DNA of 64,000 nucleotides from a bacterium (GCA_016124235.1 WGOC01000010.1:151578-215577), one strand, 5' to 3'; shown: positions 18,701-27,905, counted from the stretch's first letter. Numbers and translations: made by a program. Notes: generated by a model from the letters alone, not told the origin.

Positions 18701-21131
18701 TGGAAGTTTCCCAAACGGAGTCGAGCAGGCGGACCACTTTTACGCCGAGCAAGCCAATGGCGCCGCTTCGCGCTTCGACATCGAAACCCTGCTCTTGCAT
18801 CCAGGCAATGTTTTGGTCAATTCCGAGGACGATGTTTTGACTCGCGTTTGTCTGGGGAAAAGAGCCCAGCCGACCCGTGTCCAAATCGAGCAATTCATCG
18901 AAGGCGATCTGCCGTGCGGGGCCAAACGAGGCAACGGCGTGAGTTTGGCTTCGCGATTGGGAACTGGGCGACGGAATCGCGAGATTACGAAACTCGATCC
19001 AGTGAATGGGTTTCGCCTGCACCTGGATTTCCTTGATCTGTTCCTGGGTCAAACCCGGAAACGTGCAGGTCCACGTCGAGGCGTTTTCGAATGGGGAGAT
19101 ATTTGCCTGAGACGCGCTGTGTTCCCGACCTTCCTTGTCCAAGGCGATGACCTGCATCCGCCAGTCCTTCATTTCACCGTTCAACACCGTGGTAACCGTC
19201 GTGTTTGTGCCGTCATCGCTGACGTGGTTGAAATGAGTGATCCATTTCGGTTCACCGGATTGCGCCCAAGTCTGGACCCGTCGCAGTTCGCCGAGACTCA
19301 ACGCTGCGATGGTGCGCCAGCGCTCATTGCGGAGTCCCAAACGCAACGTGGCCTTGTTCGTTGCCTCACTCCATGCCGCGACGACGGGCCAAGCGCCTTC
19401 CAGCTTGGCACCGTTTTGCCAAACCGGACCTCCGGCGGAAATGCCCGCCGCCGGCGAGAATTCCAGGATTGAGGTTTCCAGCGCCTGCGAGCCGGCCGGT
19501 TCGCGGAAGATGAACTTCGTGGTTGGGCGGCCGGTATCCCGACTTTCGGGCACTCCGTGGATTTCAAATTTGGTTTCGTCCAACGACCGACCGTCGGGCC
19601 GTCGCCATTCGCTTGGTGTGGCGTCGCCCGGTGCAAGTGCGAGCAATTCAATTTGTGAACCGTCGGCCAACGTGACCGACCAGATACCTGAGTCTGACGA
19701 TTTACTAGCCACCCGCAAATCGCCGTACTCCGAGCCGGATACGGAGCCCAACAACCGCGGCATGATCCACCGGTCCTGCATGGCCATCCACGTCGACGCG
19801 AGCGAAGCCAACGCGACAAAGATGAAGACCTGAAGTGCTCGGGCACGCCAGCCAGAGACAACGTTCTGATACCGCCGGCGAAATGTAGACGGCAGAACGT
19901 TGGGGCGAAGCGTCTTTCTCAACGCGACCGTTACCAGAATTCCCCCGATCACATTGCGCCAAACCAGGCTTTGCCAGCCCACAACCCCCAACCGGCCCAT
20001 CAAGTAGGCGCCGGTCAGCGCGGAAAAAAATCCATACGCGATCATCAGAACCAGCAAAATGACCGCCCAGGCCCGTATTGTTTCCTTCCATTCAACTTGC
20101 CGTTGAACGTCCCTGTTTTCTTCGACGGAAAACTCAGCCGAGACAGCGAGGTTTGCCTTGTCGAGTGACGCCGAATTCAGTGACGTGTTCGTGGTGCTGG
20201 AGACTGTTTGCACCTCGGACTTCACGTCGCTGGCGTGTTGATAACGCCGGTCGGGATCATTCTCCAGCGCGCGCAGCACGATGTCGTCGAGCCGCACATC
20301 GACCTGCACTTTGCGCGAAGGCGGCGGGAATTTTCCGAGCGGCAGATCGCCGGTCAGCATTTCGTAAAATACAACGCCCAATGCATAAATGTCTGCGCGA
20401 TGATCAACCGCGAGCGGCCGTTCGACCTGTTCGGGCGCCATGTAGTGTGGTGTGCCCATGACTTGACCGTCGACCGTCAGTCGCGCCGCTTCAGGATCGG
20501 GATCAACAATTTTCGCGAGACCGAAGTCGGCGATCTTCACCCGGCCCTTGCGATCGACGAGAACGTTTTCCGGTTTGATGTCGCGATGGACCACGCCTTC
20601 GTCGTGAGCGTATTGAAGCGCGTCGCAGATTTGCGGAATGATTTGCAACGCCTCGCGTGGCGACAAACGGGAGGTCTTCTCGAGCTGACGGAGATTCGTT
20701 CCGTCGACGAACTCCATGATGAAAAAGTGCAGGCCTTCGACCTGACCGAACTCGTGGACGGTCACGATATTCGGATGGCTGAGACGAGCCAGCGCCCGCG
20801 CTTCTCGGTTGAAACGTTCCGCCGATCCGACACTGCCGCCCGCCGGAAGAATCTTGAGGGCCACCAGACGGTCCAGCTTGGGTTGCCGTGCCTGATAAAC
20901 CGCGCCCATGCCGCCGGCCCCGAGCAGGCTGATTACCTCCAGTTGGGGAAACAGTTTTGCCACATCAGCCAAAGCGGGCGGTTCGAACCGGCTTCGACCC
21001 TGCGTGCCGCCAGCTTCCGTTTCCGCGCCCTGCGCGAGCAGGCAGGCCGGGCAAAGACCGGCCAAAGCACCGGCCGGCATTGGGTTGCCACAGCTCGGGC
21101 AATTCGTGGATTCGTTCGTGTTCGTGGTCAT
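15795..21131 (-). CDS. Giant membrane Ser/Thr kinase with beta-helix sensor domain
   Basis: A 1778-residue protein. Residues 11-31 form a zinc-ribbon-like CPSCG...CPACL, followed by a complete Hanks-type kinase domain: GAGGMGAVY (71-79), Lys93, HRDIKPEN (182-189), DFG (202-204), APE (232-234). Three hydrophobic segments (about 352-373, 385-404, 432-450) put the rest outside the membrane. That part contains a duplicated unit of about 400 residues (copies near 600-900 and 1020-1330, each with SFGP and FDLD). A right-handed beta-helix follows from about 1343 (GGGKFDTIQAAVDAAP), like pectinesterase/NosD folds. Its stop overlaps the ECF sigma start. It may sense a cell-surface glycan and signal to that sigma factor; this is inferred. 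Confidence 0.85.
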   Translation of the reverse strand: MTTNTNESTNCPSCGNPMPAGALAGLCPACLLAQGAETEAGGTQGRSRFEPPALADVAKLFPQLEVISLLGAGGMGAVYQARQPKLDRLVALKILPAGGSVGSAERFNREARALARLSHPNIVTVHEFGQVEGLHFFIMEFVDGTNLRQLEKTSRLSPREALQIIPQICDALQYAHDEGVVHRDIKPENVLVDRKGRVKIADFGLAKIVDPDPEAARLTVDGQVMGTPHYMAPEQVERPLAVDHRADIYALGVVFYEMLTGDLPLGKFPPPSRKVQVDVRLDDIVLRALENDPDRRYQHASDVKSEVQTVSSTTNTSLNSASLDKANLAVSAEFSVEENRDVQRQVEWKETIRAWAVILLVLMIAYGFFSALTGAYLMGRLGVVGWQSLVWRNVIGGILVTVALRKTLRPNVLPSTFRRRYQNVVSGWRARALQVFIFVALASLASTWMAMQDRWIMPRLLGSVSGSEYGDLRVASKSSDSGIWSVTLADGSQIELLALAPGDATPSEWRRPDGRSLDETKFEIHGVPESRDTGRPTTKFIFREPAGSQALETSILEFSPAAGISAGGPVWQNGAKLEGAWPVVAAWSEATNKATLRLGLRNERWRTIAALSLGELRRVQTWAQSGEPKWITHFNHVSDDGTNTTVTTVLNGEMKDWRMQVIALDKEGREHSASQANISPFENASTWTCTFPGLTQEQIKEIQVQAKPIHWIEFRNLAIPSPSSQSRSQTHAVASFGPARQIAFDELLDLDTGRLGSFPQTNASQNIVLGIDQNIAWMQEQGFDVEARSGAIGLLGVKVVRLLDSVWETSTPATLETLLGEKGQMQTEVSVPSNAPVTLGFRTREGTAGIMQLNSTDSSKPAIHLRMKRVFVHQATPVLESPPKFTAAAIAAEPELRFLAWQDQWTSNGVASAFHPDGTAVTNQSELTVLQHERPTEFSVHGDDPALASASFLHLWFAHPAFDRQSLVQVTLTGADNRPLDLGARGRSASSVHPADEATRGRSWMMVTLCPADGIPPSAVNVQLDYAAGPLQNTRSVATDFSGMMVLEGEAQLTAVGSNSSGKAFVTLTIDSDKLGARRFGALALATDGRELIPSGHSRNYTPGSRLTTETFEFDLPLDQLKEFQIGTRAIRTARWKDVKLPPIAVPTAENRSALKERQESFGPVVDCAVPEPFPPDFVWFDLDAHKLVSLTSYFKPRWNAVLEGNYSETEMRDYNAEFKRVKVDSGVDISARIDGIPPGFGRMPGVVHKDMVVVPVDDSKWETITPDELRATLAGHPVSGMPAMEYRADHFSTYAFRTLEGGTGIIQLLAFSSRPRSIHIRYRLLADQRRAAQNLSTNADSVVEIEGGGKFDTIQAAVDAAPDNAVIHIGAGHFAENIVIARPLTLVGAGWEKTTVESAISWHEPTEAEFEAIQKQWSAASTSAERTAVQNQARTKYSPPVISVQGVQTLRIEGIRFHLAGVPAKGKLLPASVVAVADSSVILSDCAIVGSPANGLVAESGANVSLDHCLVAAAWNTGLRCEPNASVTVANSDIRNCYYAGIRAAAGSDLKINSSRISGAAWHGIRYDSTSPEIVGNLIFGNARSGVYASGDTKASIRGNVFFGNEMGGMSCWFENSDLISGNTFFGNKREALSVLGRASPQIVSNVFVGHPVAISQGLIGGQDLKTPLGKPDVHDNIFWNNESVARIPVFDENHQISGNATNLPPESRSLLIDPQLRDASEHDFQFATSSPAASSNIGAQSPLAFASSFPIQPEEKAIIPETDTRDYRQWKHPDEP

Positions 21132-21369
21132 AGCTTCTATTCGTTCACTACGAGCAACAGAAGCATTTTCGGGATTGTGTTACGGAAAATCTTTTGTGGG
21201 CCAGGAGAGTCAAAAAGTGTGGCCCCACGGATCGCAGACCGGAGGCGAATTCTTTGACGAGTCGACGTTAACGGGAATCGATCTCTTCTGAACGGTCACA
21301 CTCCCAGGGACTTGTCTCCAGCTTGTCACTTTACGCATGGCGTACCGACTGTCATAAACGCCGGGTTCT

Positions 21370-23964
21370 ATGCGTGCGTACATCAAATGGTGGCCGGTCG
21401 TGGCGCTGCTCGGCCTGACCGCCTGTGTTTCCTACGAAAGCCAAAACGCCTCTCCGCGCCCGACCGATCTCCCCGGTCCGCGCGCGGATGGTTCGGTGCT
21501 GCTGCCCAACCAGTGGTCGCTCCGCCCCGTCGGCAAGCAAATCGTTCTGGGCGATTTTCCGGTCAACATCGCGGTGCATCCAGACGGACGTTTTGCCGCC
21601 ATTCTGCACGCCGGTCATGGACGTCACGAAGTCGCCGTCGTCGACGTGAAAGCCGACAAGGTGGTGAACATCGTGCCGGTGGATGAGGCGTTTTACGGCG
21701 TGGAGTTTTCACACGACGGCAAGGAACTTTTTTGCAGCGGCGCGAGCGAAGAAGTGATTCATGTCTTCAATTTCAAGGACGGTTACTTATCGAATCCGAG
21801 TGATTTGAAAATTCGCGACATCAAACAACGTGGCATTCCCGCCGGCATCGCGCTCAGTCGCGACGCGAAGAAGTTGTATGTCGCCAATCTTTGGGGACAA
21901 CGCGTTTCAGAAATCAATCTCGGTGCGGGCGATCAAGTGACCGATATTGCGTTGGGCGATGTCAGCGCGAACCAGGTCGCCGGTGCGCCACCAGGCTCGG
22001 CCGACGAGGACACGGCCGCCGCCACCAAACGCGCCGCCGCGCAAGCCGACACAATTACTGACGCTGCACCTTTTCCCTACGCCTGCCGTTTGGACGAGAA
22101 CAAACAACGACTCTACGTGAGCCTCTGGGCGCAATCATCGGTTGCCGTCATTGACCTGAACAACAACCGCATTGAGGCCCGCTGGGCGACTCAGGAACAT
22201 CCGTGCGAAATGTTGCTCGCGGATTCCGGCGAACTTCTCTACGTCGCGAATGCGGCCCGCAACAGCGTGAGTATCATCGATACCGAGACCGGACGAACCA
22301 TCGAGACTTTGACCGCGTCGCTTTATCCCGGATTGCCGCCCGGATCGACGCCCAACAGCCTCGCCCTGTCCCCTGACGAAAAGACGTTGTTCGTCGCAAA
22401 TGCCGACAACAACAACGTCGCGGTTTTTGATGTGTCCGAACACGGCAAAAGCAAATCGCTCGGTTTCATTCCCGTCGGCTGGTATCCGACGTCGGTGCGC
22501 GTGACGCCCGACGGCAAACGGCTGCTGGTGGCGAACGGCAAGGGAGTCATTTCGAAGGCCAATCCGCATGGGCCGCAGCCGGGACATGATCCGCCGGCCT
22601 CCATTCGCGAATACATCGGCGACATTTTGAAAGGGACTTTGGAGATCGTTGATTTGCCGAAGGGCGACAAGTTTAAGGAGAGCATGAAGGCCTGGACGGC
22701 TCAGGCGTATTTGTGCAGCCCGGTGCGCGCCGATCTCTCGGTCTCCGCGGTCCGACCCGCCGACAACCCAATTCCCGCCAAACTGGGTGACGCCAGCCCG
22801 ATCAAATATTGCATCTATATCATCAAGGAGAATCGCACGTACGACCAAGTTCTTGGCGACCTGCCGGAAGGCAACGGCGATCCGAAACTTTGCCTTTTCG
22901 ATGAGCACGTAACGCCCAACCATCATCAGCTCGCCCGCGACTTTGTGTTGCTCGACAACTTCTACGTGGAGAGCGAAGTCAGCGCCGATGGGCACGAATG
23001 GACGATGGGCGCCTACGCGACCGACTTCGTCGAAAAATCTTGGCCGTTGAGCTACGGACACAACAAGCGTTCCAAGTATCCCTACCCGTCGGAGGGCGGT
23101 TTCAAAGTGGCGTTTCCGGCGGAAGGTTACCTGTGGGATCGTGCGAAAGCGGCGGGTGTGAGCTATCGAAGCTTTGGCGAATTTGTCGCGAACGGCAAAA
23201 CACCAAAAGATGCGGGTCGATCCAAGGTGGCGACTTTGAATGGCCATTTCGATCCGTGGTTTCGGAGTTTCGATCTGGATTATCCGGACCAGAAACGCGC
23301 CGACCGGTTCATTTCTGAACTCAAGCGATTCGAAACCGACGGCGATATGCCGCAGTTGCAAATCGTTCGTCTACCCAATGATCACACGTACGGCACGTCC
23401 GTCGGCAAACACACGCCGAGCGCGCTGGTGGCGGACAACGATCTCGCGCTCGGCCGGGTCGTGGAAGCGGTCAGCCATTCGAAGTTCTGGGCGCAGACGG
23501 CAATCTTCGTCGTCGAGGACGATGCCCAAAATGGACCGGACCACGTCGATGCGCATCGGACCATCGCCTTTGCGATCAGCCCGTACACGCGCAAGTCCGG
23601 CGTGGATTCGACGATGTATTCCACGAGCAGCATGCTGCGCACGATGGAACTAATACTCGGTCTGCAACCGATGTCGCAATACGACGCGGCCGCGACGCCG
23701 ATGTACAAAGCGTTTCGCGCAAAACCTGATTTGCGCCCATACGAAGCTTTGGCGGCAAAGGTCGATCTTGACGAGCGCAACACCAAGGCCGCTTGGGGAA
23801 GCGATCTGTCGAAAAAGATGGATTTCGCGGAGGAAGATGCCGCCGACGATTTGTTGCTGAACGAAGTTGTCTGGCGCTCCGTCCGCGGCGCCGATCATCC
23901 GATGCCGCCGCCGGTGCGGGCGGCATTTGTTTTCGCCCACGATCAGGATGACGATGATGATTAG
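21370..23964 (+). CDS. YncE-like beta-propeller/phosphoesterase fusion lipoprotein
   Basis: The 864-residue product begins with a lipoprotein signal (ALLGLTAC). The N-terminal half is a YVTN/YncE-type seven-bladed propeller with recurrent units such as LYVANLWGQRV, LYVANAARNSVSIID and LFVANADNNNVAVFD. The C-terminal half, from YCIYIIKENRTYDQVLGDL (about residue 475), is a phosphoesterase/alkaline-phosphatase-like domain with AP-superfamily features (ADGHEWTMGAYA, HTPSALVADND, FVVEDDAQNGPDHVDAHR). Such fusions are common in Verrucomicrobiota and Acidobacteria, but no substrate is established. The tail is strongly acidic (DQDDDDD). It is divergent from the kinase gene, with about 240 bases between the starts, where I could not place a promoter with confidence. 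Confidence 0.85.
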   Translation: MRAYIKWWPVVALLGLTACVSYESQNASPRPTDLPGPRADGSVLLPNQWSLRPVGKQIVLGDFPVNIAVHPDGRFAAILHAGHGRHEVAVVDVKADKVVNIVPVDEAFYGVEFSHDGKELFCSGASEEVIHVFNFKDGYLSNPSDLKIRDIKQRGIPAGIALSRDAKKLYVANLWGQRVSEINLGAGDQVTDIALGDVSANQVAGAPPGSADEDTAAATKRAAAQADTITDAAPFPYACRLDENKQRLYVSLWAQSSVAVIDLNNNRIEARWATQEHPCEMLLADSGELLYVANAARNSVSIIDTETGRTIETLTASLYPGLPPGSTPNSLALSPDEKTLFVANADNNNVAVFDVSEHGKSKSLGFIPVGWYPTSVRVTPDGKRLLVANGKGVISKANPHGPQPGHDPPASIREYIGDILKGTLEIVDLPKGDKFKESMKAWTAQAYLCSPVRADLSVSAVRPADNPIPAKLGDASPIKYCIYIIKENRTYDQVLGDLPEGNGDPKLCLFDEHVTPNHHQLARDFVLLDNFYVESEVSADGHEWTMGAYATDFVEKSWPLSYGHNKRSKYPYPSEGGFKVAFPAEGYLWDRAKAAGVSYRSFGEFVANGKTPKDAGRSKVATLNGHFDPWFRSFDLDYPDQKRADRFISELKRFETDGDMPQLQIVRLPNDHTYGTSVGKHTPSALVADNDLALGRVVEAVSHSKFWAQTAIFVVEDDAQNGPDHVDAHRTIAFAISPYTRKSGVDSTMYSTSSMLRTMELILGLQPMSQYDAAATPMYKAFRAKPDLRPYEALAAKVDLDERNTKAAWGSDLSKKMDFAEEDAADDLLLNEVVWRSVRGADHPMPPPVRAAFVFAHDQDDDDD

Positions 23965-23984
23965 CTCGCGATTCGTGTGGAAGA

Positions 23985-24103
23985 GTAGGACAGGCATCTT
24001 GCCTGTCTCTAAAAATTCAACGCGATTCGTTCCACGCAACGAGAATTCGGCGGCGCATCGCAAATCAAACGCCCTTCAAGACAGGCAAGATGCCTGTTCT
24101 ACC
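23985..24103. repeat. Two-arm palindromic repeat, intergenic copy (GTAGGACAGGC family)
   Basis: Two arms in inverted orientation, 23985-24009 and 24079-24103, match at 23 of 25 positions when one is reverse-complemented. Each arm is itself a hairpin (ACAGGCA/TGCCTGT). The core between them is about 69 bases. Translated on the plus strand it gives RTGILPV at one end and RQDACST at the other. The same family occurs in frame inside the ABC ATPase gene at 47003-47081; the left arms of the two copies differ at one of 23 bases. Confidence 0.85.
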
Positions 24104-24157
24104 CTTTGAAAACTTCCCCCTTTCTCGGTTCCCGGACCTCGGCTACGTTCGGCGGAC

Positions 24158-25372
24158 ATGAGCACTGCTGCCACAGAATCTTTGCCGGACGCGCAAGGTC
24201 ATTTTGGACCCTACGGAGGACGTTACGTGCCCGAGACATTGATGCACCCCCTGCAGGAGCTGGAGGCGGAATACTTCCGTTCGCAACACGATCCCGAATT
24301 TCAGGCGGAACTGCAGTATTACCTCCGCGAATTCTGCGGACGCCCAACGCCCCTCTATTTTGCTGAGCGACTCACGCGCGAACTGGGCGGCGCGAAGATT
24401 TACCTCAAGCGCGAAGACCTGCTCCACACCGGCGCGCACAAAATCAACAACGCCATGGGCCAGATCCTCCTGGCGAAGCGCATGGGTAAGACGCGGATCA
24501 TCGCGGAAACTGGTGCCGGCCAGCATGGTGTGGCCACCGCGACGGTCGCCGCGATGTTCGGTCTTGAATGCGTGATCTACATGGGGGCGTTCGATTGCGA
24601 ACGCCAACGCTTGAACGTATTCCGCATGAACATGCTGGGCGCGAAGGTCGTGCCCGTTCACGCCGGTCAAAAGACCCTGAAGGAAGCCGTCAACGAAGCG
24701 ATGCGCGATTGGGTGACCAACGTCCGCAGCACACATTACATTTTGGGGACCGCTTACGGGGCGCATCCGTATCCGGTGATGGTCCGCAACTTTCAGCGCG
24801 TGATTGGTGACGAGGCACGCCGGCAAATTCTCGAACAAGAAGAGCGGTTGCCAAATTTGTTGATCGCGTGTGTCGGAGGTGGCTCGAACGCGATCGGTTT
24901 GTTTTATCCATTTCTCGAGGACAAGAGCGTGAAGATGATCGGTGTCGAGGCGGGTGGTTTGGGGATTCAACCCGAACAACACGCTGCGCGATTTCATGGC
25001 GGATCGCTCGGTGTGTTGCAGGGCACTCGCAGTTACATTTTGCAGGACGATACTGGCCAGATTCAGCTCACGCACAGCGTCAGTGCGGGACTCGATTACG
25101 CGGCGGTCGGACCCGAGCATGCGTGGCTCCACGATCAAGGTCGCGTCGAATACGGTTACGCAACCGATAAGGAGGCACTCGACGCGTTCATGAAGCTGGC
25201 GCGACTCGAAGGAATCATCCCGGCGTTGGAATCGGCGCACGCGGTGGCTGAGATCATCAAGCGCGCGCCCCAAATGTCGAAGGACGACCTCGTTATCGTC
25301 AACCTCTCCGGCCGCGGCGACAAGGACGTCGCACAGGTGGCGGACAAAGTCGGTTTGCAGATGCCGGTCTGA
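24158..25372 (+). CDS. trpB: Tryptophan synthase beta chain
   Basis: The 404-residue enzyme condenses indole with L-serine, using pyridoxal phosphate, in the last step of tryptophan synthesis. The PLP lysine is Lys95 in [11 protein letters not shown], the phosphate-binding loop is [10 protein letters not shown], and the N-terminus [14 protein letters not shown] is that of the TrpB1 type that pairs with TrpA. No trpA or other trp gene is adjacent, so the pathway genes must be dispersed. The palindromic repeat ends 54 bases before the ATG, so the promoter must lie within that short gap, in the repeat or further upstream. Confidence 0.95.
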   Translation: MSTAATESLPDAQGHFGPYGGRYVPETLMHPLQELEAEYFRSQHDPEFQAELQYYLREFCGRPTPLYFAERLTRELGGAKIYLKREDLLHTGAHKINNAMGQILLAKRMGKTRIIAETGAGQHGVATATVAAMFGLECVIYMGAFDCERQRLNVFRMNMLGAKVVPVHAGQKTLKEAVNEAMRDWVTNVRSTHYILGTAYGAHPYPVMVRNFQRVIGDEARRQILEQEERLPNLLIACVGGGSNAIGLFYPFLEDKSVKMIGVEAGGLGIQPEQHAARFHGGSLGVLQGTRSYILQDDTGQIQLTHSVSAGLDYAAVGPEHAWLHDQGRVEYGYATDKEALDAFMKLARLEGIIPALESAHAVAEIIKRAPQMSKDDLVIVNLSGRGDKDVAQVADKVGLQMPV

Positions 25373-25389
25373 ATGATTAGGATCAAACC

Positions 25390-25950
25390 ATGATTGCACC
25401 CGCCAAGCATCGGTTCACTATTGAGGAGTACCACCGGATGGGTGAAACGGGCGTGCTCCGGCCGAATGCGCGGGTCGAGCTGCTGGATGGGGAGATTATT
25501 GATCTGTCACCGATCGGACCATTTCACGGAGGAGTAACAAAGTATCTGATCGAACTGTTTTCAGTGGCCGCCAAAGGTCGTTGGAAACTGGGTGTGCAGG
25601 ACCCGGTAAGTTTGAACGAGAATTCCGAACCACAACCGGACGTGGCGTTGCTGCGGCCGGCACCGGACTTTTACCGCCGCCGGCATCCAACGGCGGAAGA
25701 TGTGTTCCTGTTGATCGAAGTTTCAGATACCACGCTGGAACTCGACCGGAAGGAAAAGTTGCCCCTCTACGGCCGCGCCGGAGTTCGGGAGGTGTGGATC
25801 GTGAATCTGAACGAACTCACTGTTGAAATTTATCGCGATCCTCATTTTGACGGCTACGCATTGCGCACCGTGCTTCGCGGCGGCGACCAAGCTGCGCCCG
25901 CTGCGTTTCCTGATGTCGGTGTGGATGTCGGGGAACTTTTGAAGCGGTAG
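25390..25950 (+). CDS. Uma2-family (DUF820) putative endonuclease
   Basis: A 186-residue protein of the Uma2/DUF820 family, which has a PD-(D/E)xK nuclease-like fold. Visible landmarks are RFTIEEYHRM at the start, VELLDGEIIDLSPIG, EPQPDVALLRP and the core FLLIEVSDTTLELDRKEKLPLYGRAGVREVWIVN; the Asp, Glu and Lys of PDV...IEV...K form the expected catalytic set. The family is very common in cyanobacteria and Verrucomicrobiota, and its substrate and role are not established. It starts 17 bases after trpB and ends 15 bases before the next ATPase gene, so all three may be co-transcribed. Confidence 0.85.
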   Translation: MIAPAKHRFTIEEYHRMGETGVLRPNARVELLDGEIIDLSPIGPFHGGVTKYLIELFSVAAKGRWKLGVQDPVSLNENSEPQPDVALLRPAPDFYRRRHPTAEDVFLLIEVSDTTLELDRKEKLPLYGRAGVREVWIVNLNELTVEIYRDPHFDGYALRTVLRGGDQAAPAAFPDVGVDVGELLKR

Positions 25951-25965
25951 TTTGCAATTCAGCAC

Positions 25966-26730
25966 GTGGAGGCCTTTCCAGGATTTCTCAACGCCGTTCG
26001 TCTGAAACGGGACTTGGTGCCGGACTTTCGCCGATATCCCTTCTCGATCCCCTCAGTGAACCAGCTCGATAGACTGGAACTAAATCCCAAGATCACGTTT
26101 CTGATCGGCGAGAATGGTTCGGGGAAATCAACCTTGCTGGAAGCCATCGCGGTGAAGTGGGGATTCAACGCCGAGGGCGGCACCAAGAACTTCAACTTTG
26201 CCACCCGGGAATCGCATTCGGAGTTACACGAGTTTCTCGTTTCGGAACGCTCTCTTTATCGCGCGCACGGCGGCTTTTTTCTGCGGGCTGAAAGCTTTTA
26301 CAACGTAGCTACGCAAATAGACGATTTGGGAGTGGTAACAAGCTATGGGGGAGAATCGCTGCATCGCGTATCTCACGGTGAGGCATTTCTGGCACTGATG
26401 AGCAACCGCTTTCAGGGTGACAGTTTTTTCGTGCTGGACGAACCGGAAGCGGCGCTGTCGCCCCATCGTCAGATGTCGGCGCTCGTATTGATGCATCGCT
26501 TAATTCTCGACAACTGCCAGTTTGTCATCGCGACGCATTCGCCCATCTTGATGAGTTATCCCGACGCCTGGATTTACGAATGTGATGAAACTGGCATTCG
26601 GCGTGTCGCCTATGAGGAGACGCCGCATTTTCGAGTGACGCGCGATTTTCTCAACCGGCACCGGACGATGTTGCATCACTTGCTCAAGGACGAGCCCGAT
26701 CAAAAAGACTTGGATTTGGGATCGGCTTGA
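25966..26730 (+). CDS. ABC-type/AAA ATPase of the predicted-ATPase (RecF/SMC-like) class
   Basis: A 254-residue soluble ATPase starting at GTG. Walker A is GENGSGKST (residues 48-56), the signature-like segment is RVSHGEAFLAL, and Walker B with the catalytic Glu is FFVLDEPEAALSP (from about residue 151), followed by a switch histidine in FVIATHSPILMSYP. There are no transmembrane segments, which sets it apart from transporter ATPases. Similar stand-alone ATPases occur in many bacteria without a known partner. It is tightly spaced after the Uma2 gene, and its stop lies 14 bases from the stop of the convergent Gfo/Idh gene. Confidence 0.8.
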   Translation: MEAFPGFLNAVRLKRDLVPDFRRYPFSIPSVNQLDRLELNPKITFLIGENGSGKSTLLEAIAVKWGFNAEGGTKNFNFATRESHSELHEFLVSERSLYRAHGGFFLRAESFYNVATQIDDLGVVTSYGGESLHRVSHGEAFLALMSNRFQGDSFFVLDEPEAALSPHRQMSALVLMHRLILDNCQFVIATHSPILMSYPDAWIYECDETGIRRVAYEETPHFRVTRDFLNRHRTMLHHLLKDEPDQKDLDLGSA

Positions 26731-26744
26731 ATTGCTGCAATCAA

Positions 26745-27905
26745 CTACCGATGAAATGACTGCGTGAAGTCGTCGTTCTTGATTTCGACGACTTTCTTTT
26801 CGAAGCGCGAGTTCGCGATTAGCTCGTTCAATTTGGATTCGAACGCGGCGCCGTCCATCGGCATCTGAATCGTTTGATCCATCAGCGAGGAATAAAGCAT
26901 CACGTTGGCGAGTTCGACGGAGCCCAGTCCGTCCGCGCCGGGCGCAATTAATGGAGCGCCGTCGAGAATCGCGTCAGCAAAGTTGGCCATTAGGGTTGCG
27001 TGCGGTGCCGCGGCATCGGCAAAGGGGATTTCGACGTTCCAGATTTCGGGCTTGAGGAAACCGACTTTCGACGTTCGGCAATGCTCGATCATGTCCACTT
27101 CATTGCGCGTGAATTTGAGCTGGCTGTTTTCGAGGACGACTTTTCCCTTTGTGCCGGCGATCTCGAATCGATTCGAACCCGGGGCTTCTCCGGACGACGT
27201 GATGAAAACGCCGGTCGCGCCGTTGGCCCATTCGAGGTAGGCGGTCACGTTGTCCTCGACCTCGATGTTGTGATAGCGACCGAGTTGAGCAAAGCTCCTT
27301 ACCTTGGACGGCATGCCGCAGAGCCACTGCAGCACGTCGAGATTGTGGAGGCATTGATTCAGCAACACGCCGCCGCCTTCCCCTTTCCACGTTGCGCGCC
27401 AGCCGCCGCTTTGGTAGTAGGCTTCGGTGCGATACCAGTCGGTGATAATCCAGCTCACACGGACGATGTCACCGAGATGGCCTTCCTGAATCAGTTTTTG
27501 AATCTTCAGATAACGCGGTTCGGTGCGGAGTTGGAACATTCCAGCAAAGACCTGCTTCGGATGTTTCTTGGCCGCAGCGATCAATTTCTCCGCGTCGGCC
27601 TTGTGGGCGGAAATCGGTTTTTCAACCATCACGTGTTTGCCGGCCTCAAAGGCGGCGATACCAAGTGAAGTGTGTTGGTAATGCGGCGTCGCGATGATCA
27701 CCGCGTCGACGTCGGGAGATTGGATCAATTCCTCGCCGCTGCCAAATACCTGCAAGCCATTTTCGCGATAGGTTTCGAGCTTGCCCGGGCTGGTGCTGGC
27801 GACGGCGACTAGTTCGCAGCGGGCCGCCTTGCGTTCGAGGAGATACCCGGCGTGGTGTTTGCCGATGTTGCCCATGCCGATGATGCCGATGCGAATCTTG
27901 TCCAT
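26745..27905 (-). CDS. Gfo/Idh/MocA-family oxidoreductase (cytoplasmic)
   Basis: A 386-residue NAD(P)-dependent sugar dehydrogenase-like protein. The Rossmann motif GMGNIG is at residues 10-15, and the conserved EKPIS lysine segment is present (GKHVMVEKPISAHK). The lack of a signal peptide points to the cytoplasm. The family oxidises sugars, inositols or their 3-keto forms; the substrate is not readable. It is divergent from the DUF1080 gene across about 250 bases, and Gfo/Idh and DUF1080 proteins often occur together in Verrucomicrobiota, fitting a 3-keto-glycoside route. Confidence 0.85.
   Translation of the reverse strand: MDKIRIGIIGMGNIGKHHAGYLLERKAARCELVAVASTSPGKLETYRENGLQVFGSGEELIQSPDVDAVIIATPHYQHTSLGIAAFEAGKHVMVEKPISAHKADAEKLIAAAKKHPKQVFAGMFQLRTEPRYLKIQKLIQEGHLGDIVRVSWIITDWYRTEAYYQSGGWRATWKGEGGGVLLNQCLHNLDVLQWLCGMPSKVRSFAQLGRYHNIEVEDNVTAYLEWANGATGVFITSSGEAPGSNRFEIAGTKGKVVLENSQLKFTRNEVDMIEHCRTSKVGFLKPEIWNVEIPFADAAAPHATLMANFADAILDGAPLIAPGADGLGSVELANVMLYSSLMDQTIQMPMDGAAFESKLNELIANSRFEKKVVEIKNDDFTQSFHR

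Noticed and set aside
22135..23361. Long minus-strand open frame opposite the YncE/phosphoesterase gene
   Set aside because: It is antisense to a clearly recognisable protein and shows no family features; long antisense frames are expected in GC-rich genes.
23985..24103. CRISPR-like repeat pair
   Set aside because: Only two arms, inverted rather than direct, with no further units and no cas genes; it is a palindromic element.
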